A stretch of 64,000 bases of DNA from Paenibacillus contaminans (GCF_003285015.1 NZ_QMFB01000003.1:477216-541215), one strand, 5' to 3'. Counted from the first letter of the stretch, positions 16,930-26,277 are shown. The notes: generated by a model from the letters alone, not told the origin. Program-made: numbers and translations.

Positions 16930-17820
16930 TCAAGATCCTTGCGATTTATTGGATTGGAGCAGCTTGCCCGGATTAATGCCGTATTTCCGTTTGAAAGCCG
17001 CGGTAAAATGACTCGGGTTCGAATAACCGATCGCGCAGGCGACCTCGCCGACGTTCAACGCCCCCTGCTCCAGCAAATCCAACGCTTTTTCAAGACGTTT
17101 CTCCCGAAGATAACCGAATACGGTCATCCCGAATACTTCTTTAAAGCCCGCCTTCAGCTTGTAATCGTTTAACCCTACCATGCGAGCCATTTCCAGCAGG
17201 GACGGCGGCTGTTCCAAATGCTGCAAGAGCAGCTCCCGGGCCAACTCGATTTTGTCCTTATCGTCCGCCCGCAGTACGGACACTTTGCGGTCACACGAAG
17301 AATCGGCCATGTATCTTAGGAAATATATCGATAACAGCTCCAATATCTTGCTCTCGACAAATATTTTTTTGATCGGCGGCGGGTAGTCGCACTGGACGAT
17401 TTGCGCAAGCAGCATTCGTTCCGCCGGCTGCAGTTCTTCCCGGCGATGTCCTGCATCAGCCGGCTTGACCCCGTTCGCAAATTGAAAATAATCGAATTCA
17501 GGATGCGCTTCGGCATATTCTTCGAAAAGCTTCGGATTGAGCTTGATTTCGACAAGTAACGTTTGTTCCTGCACACAAGTCCCCATAGCCCGTTCGTTCT
17601 CCGTATGCGTACTACAGAAGCTTCCCTCCAAGCGAAAAAAGAGCTGCAAAGTGCCGTCACCGCCATTATCGTCTTGCATCTTTTCCCGGAAACGATTATC
17701 GGCGATGACGATTTCCATCCCGCTGCGCAGCTTGAGCCTTTCAACGGAGCCGCCTTCCCCCTCTACCCCGGAAGCGGAAATCGATCCGGTATCCCATGAC
17801 TCCTCGATAAGATCGTCCAT
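16930..17820 (-). CDS. AraC family transcriptional regulator (PchR/iron-type)
   Basis: About 296 residues. The N-terminal ~190 residues are a ligand-sensing region of the kind seen in PchR/siderophore-type AraC proteins (RSGMEIVIADNRF, LQLFFRLEGS, LVEIKLNPKLF). The last ~100 residues hold two helix-turn-helix units: LLEMARMVGLNDYKLKAGFKE and VGEVACAIGYSNPSHFTAAF. A Fur-box-like site lies 47 bases upstream, so expression is probably iron-repressed. A TTG directly before the ATG (17823) has slightly better spacing to AAAGGAG; either may be used. The target is likely a siderophore or iron-uptake system not in this window; flavodoxin next door is also possible. Confidence 0.85.
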   Translation of the reverse strand: MDDLIEESWDTGSISASGVEGEGGSVERLKLRSGMEIVIADNRFREKMQDDNGGDGTLQLFFRLEGSFCSTHTENERAMGTCVQEQTLLVEIKLNPKLFEEYAEAHPEFDYFQFANGVKPADAGHRREELQPAERMLLAQIVQCDYPPPIKKIFVESKILELLSIYFLRYMADSSCDRKVSVLRADDKDKIELARELLLQHLEQPPSLLEMARMVGLNDYKLKAGFKEVFGMTVFGYLREKRLEKALDLLEQGALNVGEVACAIGYSNPSHFTAAFKRKYGINPGKLLQSNKSQGS

Positions 17821-17867
17821 CAAACGCTACGACTCCTTTGCAAAAACAATCCCCTTTCTATTTTAAT

Positions 17868-17886
17868 GAAAACGATTATCATTATC
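17868..17886. promoter_or_regulatory. Fur-box-like operator before the AraC regulator
   Basis: GAAAACGATTATCATTATC matches 16 of 19 positions of the Fur consensus. It sits 47 bases upstream of the AraC gene start. It is also upstream of the ger operon, which runs the other way, but lies before that operon's candidate sporulation promoter. Confidence 0.7.
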
Positions 17887-17896
17887 AAGATGACAT

Positions 17897-17925
17897 TCAT
17901 ATTTATTTGACCTTCGGGGATACTA
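17897..17925 (+). promoter_or_regulatory. Candidate sigma-G promoter of the ger operon
   Basis: TCATA, 17 bases, then GATACTA is within one base of the forespore sigma-G pattern (GHATR / CATWMTA) in each half. It lies 51 bases before the first ger gene. Ger receptors are forespore genes in Bacillus, which supports the reading. Confidence 0.4.
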
Positions 17926-17976
17926 TCGGTCAGACGAATGGCTTCCATCTTTGACCATAATGGAGGAGACAGGCTC

Positions 17977-18195
17977 ATGATTACGATGCTGTTGACAATC
18001 GCGTTCTTAGTCGCAGGCATTCCCCGCAGCAACGATCGTCAGCATGATGGCCGTATTATGCCGGTCTACATCGTTTTGTCAGCCGTTGGATTTGGCTTGT
18101 CCATCGCATACTGGTTGGGTTACTTCCCGAAAATGGCCGACAGTATCGTTTCGACGCTGCGTATTTTCCATCAATTTTACGAGGATGGCGAATGA
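17977..18195 (+). CDS. Small two-TM protein, putative germinant receptor D subunit
   Basis: 72 residues with two hydrophobic segments (about 2-15 and 28-46) separated by a charged loop (RSNDRQHDGR). The ATG at 17977 follows GGAGGAG by eight bases; the longer frame from 17938 lacks such a site. The stop overlaps the next ger gene start (ATGA). Small two-helix D-subunit genes accompany several gerA-type operons and modulate receptor activity. The position and topology fit, but the sequence alone is not diagnostic. Confidence 0.65.
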   Translation: MITMLLTIAFLVAGIPRSNDRQHDGRIMPVYIVLSAVGFGLSIAYWLGYFPKMADSIVSTLRIFHQFYEDGE

Positions 18196-19757
18196 TGATG
18201 GATTTATTGTCTTTTTTTAAACGAAGCACCCGCAATCAGACTCCCGAACAGCCTACTCCCGATCATACCGCGGATAAAATGAAGCTTGACCGGAATGAAC
18301 TGTTCGTCACACTTGACGATAACATCGGGTTTATTCAACAAACGCTGCATGACCCGTTCGACCTTGTCATTCGGCGGCTTGAAATTCCGCTTGCGGACGG
18401 GACTTCCGTACCCGGCGCCGTCATTTTCATGGACGGTCTGGCCGATCGCGCGCTTATACACGAATTCGTCATCGAACCTTTGCTGGATACGAAGCCCAAA
18501 ACCGCTCTGCTTGAGGAATTGTCAAACAGCGTGCTGCTGGCGAGCAACGTGAAAATCGTAAATGAGTACACCAAGCTGATCGCTTCTTTGCTTTATTCAA
18601 GCACCATCGTTTTGATCGACGGCCAAGAGCAAGCGATCGTAATCGCATCGGAGGGCTGGGAGCATCGGCAGGTGACCGAGCCGCGGTTCGAGCCTGCGCT
18701 TCGCGGACCCCAGGATGCGTTCAACGAAGTGTTATGCATCAATACTGCGCTTATGCGGCGAAAAATCAAGGATCCGAATTTGGTTCTTCGCTCACTCAAG
18801 ATCGGCTCCCGCAGCAAAACCGATATTGCCGTCCTTTATTTGCAGGATGTAGCAAATCCGAAAACGGTCGAGGAAGTGCTGCGAAGGCTTAAAAAAATCG
18901 AAACCGATGCGATTTTGGATGCGGGGGAGCTCGAAGACGGCTTAACGGATAACCCTTACTCGCCTTTTCCCGCAATGGCTTTTACGGAACGAGTAGACAG
19001 ATCCGCCGCCGCCATCTATGAAGGGCGCATTCTCATCCTGATGGACGGGACCCCCTTCGCAATCATCGCGCCGGTGACGCTCGTTTACCTGATGTTTACG
19101 CCGGAAGATTACTATACGAACTACTACTCGGCGACGTTCATCCGCTGGATTCGGGTGCTGGCTCTGCACATGGCGCTGTTGCTGCCGTCGATTTATATTG
19201 CAGTGACGACCTTTCACCAGGAAATGGTACCGACCGAGCTCATGATCGCCATCGCCGCCAACCGGACGAATATTCCATATCCATCGTTGATCGAAGCGCT
19301 CATTATGGAAATCAGTCTGGAGCTGTTGCGGGAAGCCAGCCTCAGGTTACCGACCACGATGGGTCAAACGATCGGCATCGTCGGCGCTCTCGTTATCGGA
19401 CAAGCTGCCGTTCAGGCAAGCCTGGTCGGGCCTGTCTTAACAATCATCGTCTCCTTTACGGCCATCGGTTCCTTCGCCATTCCGAGCTACAATACGTCGG
19501 TCGCGATCCGGCTGCTGCGTTTCCCGATCATGATCCTGGCGGCTACGCTGGGCATATTCGGCATCGTGTTCGGCGCGTCCGTCATCTTGATTCATCTGCT
19601 CAAGCTGAAATCGTTCGGCGTTCCTTATTTAGCTCCGTTCATGCCGGACAAGCTGAATCAAATCGACGACTCGCTGCTGTTCCGCAAGCCTTCGTTCAGC
19701 TTGAAGCACCAGCTGAAATATTTGCGTTCCAAGCAAAAGCCAAGACCGCGTTCGTAA
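18192..19757 (+). CDS. Spore germination protein, GerA/GerKA family (A subunit)
   Basis: 521 residues. A soluble N-terminal domain (to about 290) contains the two GerA lobes (FIQQTLHDPFDL, PGAVIFMDGLADRALI). A membrane part follows with conserved pieces such as PEDYYTNYYSATFIRW, REASLRLPTTMGQTIGIVGALVIGQAAV and PSYNTSVAIRLLRFP. A short basic tail (KQKPRPRS) ends it. The A subunit forms the oligomeric ligand-responsive channel of germinant receptors in the spore inner membrane. The gene overlaps the small upstream gene by four bases and is followed after 27 bases by the B subunit. Confidence 0.95.
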   Translation: MMMDLLSFFKRSTRNQTPEQPTPDHTADKMKLDRNELFVTLDDNIGFIQQTLHDPFDLVIRRLEIPLADGTSVPGAVIFMDGLADRALIHEFVIEPLLDTKPKTALLEELSNSVLLASNVKIVNEYTKLIASLLYSSTIVLIDGQEQAIVIASEGWEHRQVTEPRFEPALRGPQDAFNEVLCINTALMRRKIKDPNLVLRSLKIGSRSKTDIAVLYLQDVANPKTVEEVLRRLKKIETDAILDAGELEDGLTDNPYSPFPAMAFTERVDRSAAAIYEGRILILMDGTPFAIIAPVTLVYLMFTPEDYYTNYYSATFIRWIRVLALHMALLLPSIYIAVTTFHQEMVPTELMIAIAANRTNIPYPSLIEALIMEISLELLREASLRLPTTMGQTIGIVGALVIGQAAVQASLVGPVLTIIVSFTAIGSFAIPSYNTSVAIRLLRFPIMILAATLGIFGIVFGASVILIHLLKLKSFGVPYLAPFMPDKLNQIDDSLLFRKPSFSLKHQLKYLRSKQKPRPRS

Positions 19758-19784
19758 CGTTCGTTTTCCAGAGGGGGGTTGCCA

Positions 19785-20876
19785 ATGCCATCCGTTCAGC
19801 TCAGCCATAAACAGTTGATGATCATCCTCATCTTCGTCATTTACGGCACTGTGTTTATCACAATGCCTCGCGAGTTATCGGTTTCCGCCCAGCATAGCGG
19901 ATGGATCGGCATCGTTCTGGCTACGTTCATCAGTCTGCTGTTCTGCTGGATGGTGGCCAAGCTGGCTTCGCATATGGAAGACGTCGATTTCATCACCTAC
20001 TGCAATAAACTGCTGGGACCTTGGCTCGGGCGTATGTTTTCAATCGTATTTTTGCTGCTCCCTTCCCTGCTCTTCACGGCGTTTACCGGACGTATCCTGA
20101 TTGAAATGTTCGTTACGCTAATTATGCCGGAGACTCCGATCGGCTTGCTCCTTGCCATGGAGCTGCTGCTCCGCTTGCAGTTGGTGTACGGGGGGCTTAA
20201 CGCGGTCGGACGCTGGGGGCAATTCGTCGTGCCGGGCGTCACCATCATTCTAATCGGACTGTACGGGCTTGCCGCCATCAACATGTCGAGCGACCGGATT
20301 TTGCCGTTGTCGAACGGTACGATTCCCGGCATTTTAACCGCTACGCTGATGATGTGCAGCGCGTTTACGCAAACGATGGTCGTGCTGTTCGTCAAAACCG
20401 AAATCAGCGACACATCCAAAATCAGACGTACGCTTATGCGAACCGTTACACTGGCAGCCGTCCTGTATTTAGCTACCTATTTCATTACAATTGGAAATTA
20501 CGGCATCGCATCTACGCAAAGATTCGCTTTTCCGGTCATTGAGATGATCAAGGATATCAGCTTTTTTGAATTCATCGAGCATTTGGAAGCTATTTTTCTG
20601 GCCGTTTGGGTATTTATGAATCTTACGAAGGGCTCCTTCTCCTTGTATGTGAGCTCCATTATCGTTCAGCAATGCTGCGGCTTGAAAAATTATCGCAAGG
20701 TGCTTATCCCGGTGTGCGTCATCACCTACTTTATTTCTCTCTTGCCCCAAAATATGATTCAGGCCATTTTGGAGTACGAAGAGATTAAGGGGAGTTTATT
20801 CGTATGGTATGCATTCGGCGTCGTCGGGTTTCTGCTGCTCATATCGACCGTCCGAAGAAAGATGGGCCGCATATGA
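19785..20876 (+). CDS. Spore germination protein, GerB/GerKB family permease-like (B subunit)
   Basis: 363 residues with ten hydrophobic helices, related to amino-acid/polyamine permeases. It begins with the family signature SHKQLMIILIFVIYGTVF. The B subunit is thought to bind the germinant, often an amino acid. The ATG at 19785 is chosen over an upstream TTG because GGGGGG lies seven bases before it. The stop overlaps the start of the C subunit gene (ATGA). Confidence 0.95.
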   Translation: MPSVQLSHKQLMIILIFVIYGTVFITMPRELSVSAQHSGWIGIVLATFISLLFCWMVAKLASHMEDVDFITYCNKLLGPWLGRMFSIVFLLLPSLLFTAFTGRILIEMFVTLIMPETPIGLLLAMELLLRLQLVYGGLNAVGRWGQFVVPGVTIILIGLYGLAAINMSSDRILPLSNGTIPGILTATLMMCSAFTQTMVVLFVKTEISDTSKIRRTLMRTVTLAAVLYLATYFITIGNYGIASTQRFAFPVIEMIKDISFFEFIEHLEAIFLAVWVFMNLTKGSFSLYVSSIIVQQCCGLKNYRKVLIPVCVITYFISLLPQNMIQAILEYEEIKGSLFVWYAFGVVGFLLLISTVRRKMGRI

Positions 20877-22156
20877 GCCATCCGTCATTCCTTCGAAACA
20901 TGCTGCGCAAAACGGCAATCGCTGCCGCCTTTCTCCTTGTCGCGCTGTCTCTGACAGGCTGTTGGGGAAGAAATGAGGCTCAAAGTTTGGATTACGTCCT
21001 TGCCGTCGGCATCGATCTGAATGAAGAGAAGGATGTCGTGCTGACCATTCAGTCGCCGGTGCTGGATTCGCTTAAGCAGACGGGGGGAGGCTCGCAGGGG
21101 AAGGATTCTACAAAGACGATCAGCATTAAGGGGCGTTCGGCCTATGAGGCGATACGCGCCTATACGAGTACGGTGGGCAAAAAACTGTTCTGGTCGCATA
21201 ATCAGGTCATCGTATTCGGAGAAGAAGCCGTTAAGGAGAGCGTCGAGCCTTATTTAGGATATTTTGCGGCGGATCCGCGCTTGCGCGGCACGGCCTATTT
21301 GACGGTTGTGAAAGGGATGGCTTCCGACGCGATTCGTCTAAAGCCGAATTTCTCGCTTTTGCCCTCGCTTCATTTGCATGACGTTTTGGAAATGGGATCC
21401 TTCTCGGGAAAATATCCTACCGTTCGCTTTTCCGAATTCAACCGGATGCTTGCCGACCCGTTGGGGGCGCAGCCTTATTTGCCGGTTATCAAGCTGTACC
21501 CCGCCGGGGAGATGGCGAAGGAACAGATCGGAACCGCTCCAAGCAAAGATATGGGAGGAAGAGTATCGCCTTTTTACGAAGCGGGAGGAGTAGCCGTTTT
21601 TAAGGGAGTAAAGATGGTGGGGTTGTTGAACGAAAAGGAATCGCGGGGCCTGATGTGGGCCAAAAAAGACAAAATATCAAGCACCGTCGTCATTGTTCCT
21701 TGCCGAAACAATCAAAACAAGGAATGCAAAATATCTCTGAATATGAACACGGCCTGCAAAACCTCCTTGCACACCGAGTACAAGGACGGCAAAGCGAAGG
21801 TTCGCCTGAAGGTGCGGGCGGATTTCAACGTAGGAGATAAATCGAGCAAGCATAATACGACGACGGAATCGTATTCCAAATATTTGGAGAATGCATTTGC
21901 CGATGTAGTCAAACAAGAGATAAGCGCAGCCTTCGAAAAAGCGGTCCGCGTTTACCGTTCGGACGTATTCGCCTTCGGCAACGACTTGGAGGACCGTCAG
22001 CCCGCCGTATGGGAAAAAGTGAAACAAGATTGGGAAGACCGCATATTGCCGGAAGCCGAGCTTGAGATTGTCGTTGACGCGAAGTTGAAGCAGACGTCCC
22101 GGAACCTATACTCTCCTTGGGTGCAGCCCAAAAAAAACGTGGAAAGCGTAGATTAG
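20873..22156 (+). CDS. Spore germination lipoprotein, GerC/GerKC family (C subunit)
   Basis: 427 residues. A signal peptide ends in the lipobox LTGC (Cys near residue 26), followed by the family opening WGRNEAQSLDYVLAVGIDLN. Three-lobed GerC features follow (FWSHNQVIVFGEEAVKE, LPVIKLYPAGEM). The C subunit is a diacylglyceryl-anchored protein on the outer face of the spore inner membrane. The start at 20873 overlaps the B-subunit stop, indicating coupled translation. A bidirectional hairpin at 22168-22198 ends the operon. Confidence 0.95.
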   Translation: MSHPSFLRNMLRKTAIAAAFLLVALSLTGCWGRNEAQSLDYVLAVGIDLNEEKDVVLTIQSPVLDSLKQTGGGSQGKDSTKTISIKGRSAYEAIRAYTSTVGKKLFWSHNQVIVFGEEAVKESVEPYLGYFAADPRLRGTAYLTVVKGMASDAIRLKPNFSLLPSLHLHDVLEMGSFSGKYPTVRFSEFNRMLADPLGAQPYLPVIKLYPAGEMAKEQIGTAPSKDMGGRVSPFYEAGGVAVFKGVKMVGLLNEKESRGLMWAKKDKISSTVVIVPCRNNQNKECKISLNMNTACKTSLHTEYKDGKAKVRLKVRADFNVGDKSSKHNTTTESYSKYLENAFADVVKQEISAAFEKAVRVYRSDVFAFGNDLEDRQPAVWEKVKQDWEDRILPEAELEIVVDAKLKQTSRNLYSPWVQPKKNVESVD

Positions 22157-22167
22157 CGCGAAAAGCA

Positions 22168-22198
22168 AAGGAGCCTGTCCGCATGGAGCAGGCTCCTT
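22168..22198. terminator. Bidirectional terminator between ger operon and globin sensor gene
   Basis: AAGGAGCCTG and CAGGCTCCTT form a ten-base perfect stem. It lies between two convergent stop codons. The minus strand continues TTTGCTTTT and the plus strand CACTATTTATT. Confidence 0.8.
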
Positions 22199-22204
22199 CA
22201 CTAT

Positions 22205-23218
22205 TTATTGCTCGACCGTTTTCTTAAGCTGTTCCAGATCGGACGTTACGTTTTCGATCATTTGAACGAATGAGGACAATTCCTGCGAGCTTGCCGCTTG
22301 CTGCTGCGCATAAATTGTCGTTTGCTCCGATTCCTTGCTCAAATTTTGCAGGTGCTGGGAAATCGTCGTTATTTTCGCGTTGATTTTCTCAAGAGCCGAC
22401 TTCGAATGCGTCGCGAGCTTGCGGACTTCATTGGCGACAACCTCGAAGCCGCGTCCGTTCTCGCCTGCGCGGGCCGCCTCAATCGCCGCATTCAGGCCGA
22501 GCAAATGGGTCTGATCGGATATTTCCTTCATTAACGTCCCCATATCTTGAATATCTTCAAGCTCCCCGTTCAGCTTCTTCACCATCTGATGGGATCTTTC
22601 CTGAATTTCGGCCGTATGAATGGCCGTTTCGGCTACGGTTTGGCTGCTGCTGTTCAACTCGAGCATCATGGCCGCCAGCTCCTGGACCGCTTGACTGATG
22701 CCGGTAAGCATATTCCCTTGCTTCTGGGCCAGCCGCTCGATGCTTGCCTTCTCGTCTTTCTCGTAAGCCTCGAGAACGAGCTGGGAATCGAAATTAATAA
22801 GCTTGGTCAGCACATTCAGAATTTGCAGCCATTCATTCGGAGCCACGCGTTTGAAATGCTGGGTAGAAATATCTATGTACAGCATATAGGTGCCTAAATA
22901 CCAGTCCGTCGTCAGACCGATGCTGGAATGAACATGGCCGACGATGAGCCGCTTGCGGATATATTCTTCGTCGATCACGCCTTGCGCCAGCGATTCGAAA
23001 TACCAGCGCTGCGTTTCCTTCAGCCGCTCCAGTGTACTGTGCTTCTCGATAATCGCCTTAAGATGCGGCTGTTTTACGATCTCCGCATAGAGCTCGTCCA
23101 CAACCACATTTGTAATTTGCTTAAAATAGGCTTGCTTGCTTTTTAACAATTGCAAATCGGATTCCGTGATGCCCGTGTAGGCCAACTGATTTTTTCTGCT
23201 TAGTTGCACATCGATCAC
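22205..23218 (-). CDS. Globin-coupled sensor with short MCP signalling domain (HemAT-like)
   Basis: 337 residues. The first ~165 form a sensor globin; [20 protein letters not shown] carries the expected proximal haem histidine (His97). A linker leads to a methyl-accepting signalling domain whose hairpin tip is [20 protein letters not shown]. No membrane segment is present. It is about 100 residues shorter than HemAT and lacks most of the outer methylation helices, so adaptation may be altered. The family senses oxygen and talks to CheA. Start is GTG with GGGGGG eight bases before. No other chemotaxis genes are nearby. Confidence 0.85.
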   Translation of the reverse strand: MIDVQLSRKNQLAYTGITESDLQLLKSKQAYFKQITNVVVDELYAEIVKQPHLKAIIEKHSTLERLKETQRWYFESLAQGVIDEEYIRKRLIVGHVHSSIGLTTDWYLGTYMLYIDISTQHFKRVAPNEWLQILNVLTKLINFDSQLVLEAYEKDEKASIERLAQKQGNMLTGISQAVQELAAMMLELNSSSQTVAETAIHTAEIQERSHQMVKKLNGELEDIQDMGTLMKEISDQTHLLGLNAAIEAARAGENGRGFEVVANEVRKLATHSKSALEKINAKITTISQHLQNLSKESEQTTIYAQQQAASSQELSSFVQMIENVTSDLEQLKKTVEQ

Positions 23219-23320
23219 TATTAATTCCCCCCTGCTGTGTAGTGAATCTGAAGCTGCTCCTATTATCTCAGCACAAGCTCGGAGTTGGCAAGCAATGGTT
23301 TTTCAATCGGCGCAGTCCGA

Positions 23321-23370
23321 AAACACCTCCTAGCGGAAGCCCGGGTCGAGCTTTCCTGTAAAAGGTGTTT
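23321..23370 (-). terminator. Structured terminator-like element before the globin sensor
   Basis: AAACACCT and AGGTGTTT form an outer stem enclosing an inner GGAA-GC/GCTTCC stem. On the minus strand the outer stem ends in GTGTTTTC. It follows the nucleotidyltransferase gene by eight bases, so it probably ends the wzx transcript. It is also in the leader of the globin sensor gene; no known riboswitch consensus was recognised. Confidence 0.45.
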
Positions 23371-23377
23371 GGCACAG

Positions 23378-24451
23378 CTACTTATGAAGCTCCGCCGGCC
23401 CGGCGCCAGGTTTTCCTTGCCTGCGATAGAAGGCGCGTGCCGTTCTGCGTTTGGATCTTTGTTCGGAAAACCACTCTCGAATAGAGCGAAACCGGTAGCT
23501 CCAGCGATCGTGCAGCCATATTTTTGCCGCTGAGAAGAAAACAAGATAAAGGAAACTAGGATATTCATTAGATTTGTTTCGCGTTGTGACGTATTTCCAA
23601 AACCGGCTTGTTTCGTCCAATTGAACCGGCTTAATCGCCTGAAGATGAGGAAACGTCCTGTATGCGGAAGAAAGAGCGAACCGTACTTTCGTAAAATGCA
23701 AGTCCCTTCTGGCATCTTGAAGGAGCTTATCCATGTCAATTTCGTCTGCGAACTTTTCGATCATCTGTACAATATCGAGAACATGCTTCAAAGAATCCAT
23801 ATAGTGATTGGCGCCGTGCAGACAAATCGCATGGAACGTATGCTGCACAGACAATTCTTTATTGAAAATGAATCCTTTCAAACACGCCGCATCATGCCAA
23901 AATTCCTCGATTCGAAGTCGCGAAGTACGTTCTTTGACCAAATTCCAGTGCAGCTCCACGCAAACGGACTCGTTCGACGACTCCAATGGTTTACTGAAGG
24001 TCAAATGAAAATGGTCTTTCGCTTGCTCATCGTCTTGCGTATATCCTAATGCTTGCAGATAAGCGATCGCAGAGGGCATCTGAGAGGTCCGCACCAGTAA
24101 ATCGATATCGCCAGTACCCCTGGCTGCAAAATCGCCAAAAACCCGTTCGGCAAATCGCGTTCCTTTTAGCGGTATCACTTCGATCTTATTGCTTTCAAAA
24201 CAGTTCCGTATCCGCTGCTCCTCCGACAGAAGAAAAAGGTTTTGATATACGGTTAACTCGTAAGCATGCCGAAGCTCGCGAAGGAAAAAATCAGGCGCTT
24301 TTTCCAAGCTGCCAGTATGTTTCATCAAAGTAAAAAGCTGCGGGGCAACCGCCGCTTTCTTCATTTCGCACGCGATCGTTTTATAGGTTTCTTGGTTCTC
24401 CGTATGAAAAGGCCGCCTTGTATACAAGGCTTGCAAAAACTCGACCAGCAT
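23378..24451 (-). CDS. Nucleotidyltransferase family protein (PF14907-like)
   Basis: 357 residues. The signature KGTRFAERVFGDFAARGTGDIDLLV resembles the uncharacterised nucleotidyltransferase family, with GxxDIDLLV supplying catalytic Asp residues and ELHW a further acidic residue. Such proteins transfer a nucleotide to an unknown acceptor and are found in polysaccharide and peptide clusters. It follows the flippase gene by 26 bases and ends that small operon. Substrate unknown. Confidence 0.75.
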   Translation of the reverse strand: MLVEFLQALYTRRPFHTENQETYKTIACEMKKAAVAPQLFTLMKHTGSLEKAPDFFLRELRHAYELTVYQNLFLLSEEQRIRNCFESNKIEVIPLKGTRFAERVFGDFAARGTGDIDLLVRTSQMPSAIAYLQALGYTQDDEQAKDHFHLTFSKPLESSNESVCVELHWNLVKERTSRLRIEEFWHDAACLKGFIFNKELSVQHTFHAICLHGANHYMDSLKHVLDIVQMIEKFADEIDMDKLLQDARRDLHFTKVRFALSSAYRTFPHLQAIKPVQLDETSRFWKYVTTRNKSNEYPSFLYLVFFSAAKIWLHDRWSYRFRSIREWFSEQRSKRRTARAFYRRQGKPGAGPAELHK

Positions 24452-24477
24452 GACACTCCTCCATCCAACATTTTATA

Positions 24478-25986
24478 TCAAGATTCCGCATCCGCCTTTA
24501 CCGTTCGAGATTTGCGTCCCGCCGCCATTCGTTTCATTCGCAGGAGTACGGATTGGGCTTCCGCGCGGCCTAGTCCGAATGAAAGCAGCAAAATCAAGTA
24601 GACGATAACGCCTGCGGCAATGCTAACGGCCAACATGCCGATTGAATCGATATAACTTTTGCACGTATACAGGAAACCTGCCATTCCAATGGAAGCGGCG
24701 ACGATTTTAACAAGAACTCCCCATTCAATGAGGAAACGAAACGATTTTCTCGACAACGTTACGGAAAGAACGAAATACAACAAATAGGCGACAAACGTCG
24801 TAACCGCTGCGGCTATATAACCATAAGCCGGAATCGCCAGCATGTTTAGTCCTACGTTAACGATCGCTGCCAAAAGGGACATATACAAAATATGCTTTGT
24901 CCGTTCCGTAAGCTCGAAAATTTTGTTGGAATACATGGTAAGTCCCATAAAAAATACACCCAAAGTCACCCAAGGAAGAATGCGGCTTCCATCAAAATAG
25001 CTTTGGTCCGCCAGTATGGAAAAAATGGGCTGCCGAAGCATCGTAATGCCAACTGCGGCAGGGATCATCAGAAAAAAATATACCGATACGAATCGCGATA
25101 CGAGCCGCTCGGTCGACTCCTTGTCCGATCGGTTCCAGGATTCGATAATATGAGGAAACGCCGCCTGCATGATACTGCTAATGAATAAGTACATAGAAGA
25201 CTGCACCAGCGTATAACCGAATGCATAGATGCCCACTTCCTCCACATGGCGAAAGTACGCGATCATGTATCTGTCGGATACGGTCAGAACGTAGGAGACG
25301 ACATGGTACCCCATGAGAGGTATCCCATAACGTAAAAATTTCGTAACGATCGGGCGTATCGACGCCCATTCCCATCCTCGAATCGACAGGCTGCGGTGAA
25401 ACCTCATTCTGAAGATGCAAAAAGTAAAAGCAATCAAGTCAAACACGATCGTGCTGGCCAAAAGCGCCGTTATCCCCATCCCATGAACCGAAGACAAGTA
25501 TACCGTCAAACAAAAACGCAAAGTCAGGATCGTAACGGAAAGCACGGCATAAGTAACGACTTTACGCGATACGCTCAACAAGCTCTGCATGATCGCATAA
25601 CTATTGGCTGTAATATACAGCAAGACGATATATACGCCGTATGAATGAAAGTCACTGCCCTGGAATAACAGCAAACTGCCTAGGAACAAAACCAGCATAA
25701 CTCCGTTCACGGTGATCCATGACGTTAGCAGCCCTGAGAAATAGTGCGCGCTGTTCTTCGACTCGTCATAATAACGGATTGCCGCTTGGTTGTACCAGCC
25801 TGTCGATACGGTTACGGCAAAAGCGACACCGCTCGAAATAAGCGAATAAGCACCGTATTCCTCTGGGACGAACAATCGTGTGTAATACAGCATGGTCACG
25901 AAGCCTAGCGCACACTCCAAAATTTTACATGGGATGTAGATAAGCGAGTCTTTAGCAAAGCGGTTTACTCCAATTTTCGCACTCAA
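24478..25986 (-). CDS. Oligosaccharide flippase, Wzx/MATE-like
   Basis: About 502 residues with 14 predicted membrane helices and the polysaccharide-transporter opening (RFAKDSLIYIPCKILECALGF, YYTRLFVPEEYGAYSLI). It would flip undecaprenyl-linked repeat units across the membrane. The frame is open to 26064, but the promoter and operator at 26013-26042 lie inside that extension, so the TTG at 25986 with CGGGAG eleven bases before is the better start. Its promoter carries one GATAC-N5-GTATC palindrome, tying it to the EPS regulon. Confidence 0.85.
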   Translation of the reverse strand: MSAKIGVNRFAKDSLIYIPCKILECALGFVTMLYYTRLFVPEEYGAYSLISSGVAFAVTVSTGWYNQAAIRYYDESKNSAHYFSGLLTSWITVNGVMLVLFLGSLLLFQGSDFHSYGVYIVLLYITANSYAIMQSLLSVSRKVVTYAVLSVTILTLRFCLTVYLSSVHGMGITALLASTIVFDLIAFTFCIFRMRFHRSLSIRGWEWASIRPIVTKFLRYGIPLMGYHVVSYVLTVSDRYMIAYFRHVEEVGIYAFGYTLVQSSMYLFISSIMQAAFPHIIESWNRSDKESTERLVSRFVSVYFFLMIPAAVGITMLRQPIFSILADQSYFDGSRILPWVTLGVFFMGLTMYSNKIFELTERTKHILYMSLLAAIVNVGLNMLAIPAYGYIAAAVTTFVAYLLYFVLSVTLSRKSFRFLIEWGVLVKIVAASIGMAGFLYTCKSYIDSIGMLAVSIAAGVIVYLILLLSFGLGRAEAQSVLLRMKRMAAGRKSRTVKADAES

Positions 25987-26012
25987 TCCGCATCGTTCTC
26001 CCGTTTTTCGAA

Positions 26013-26042
26013 TAGATACAAAATGTATCAAAATAATTGTAA
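26013..26042 (-). promoter_or_regulatory. wzx promoter with GATAC-N5-GTATC operator
   Basis: On the minus strand TTACAA (26037-26042), 18 bases, TATCTA (26013-26018). The perfect palindrome GATAC-ATTTT-GTATC occupies 26015-26029, covering the -10 and half the spacer. The palindrome plus the following TATTC is shared with the site at 29961. The wider gap 25987-26277 shows no gene. Confidence 0.65.
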
Positions 26043-26277
26043 CGGCTACATCGTTTTGATGCAACCAATTTATTACAAATTTTACTCAGTATAATTTAAG
26101 CTGCACAGTGGGTCTTCGTACTCACGGAAGGGACTTCTGCATCATAAACTGGACTATCACATTACTAATTATTAAATAGCTACCAAAATGTTTATAGACC
26201 CCAAGGCACTCGCAGCGCGCTTCATCAGCAAAACTTGTATTTCGAACGACAGAACGATAATAGAAGGAGGCATAAAG

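Noticed and set aside
25987..26064. N-terminal extension of the flippase frame
   Set aside because: It covers the promoter and operator; the TTG at 25986 follows a ribosome-site-like CGGGAG.
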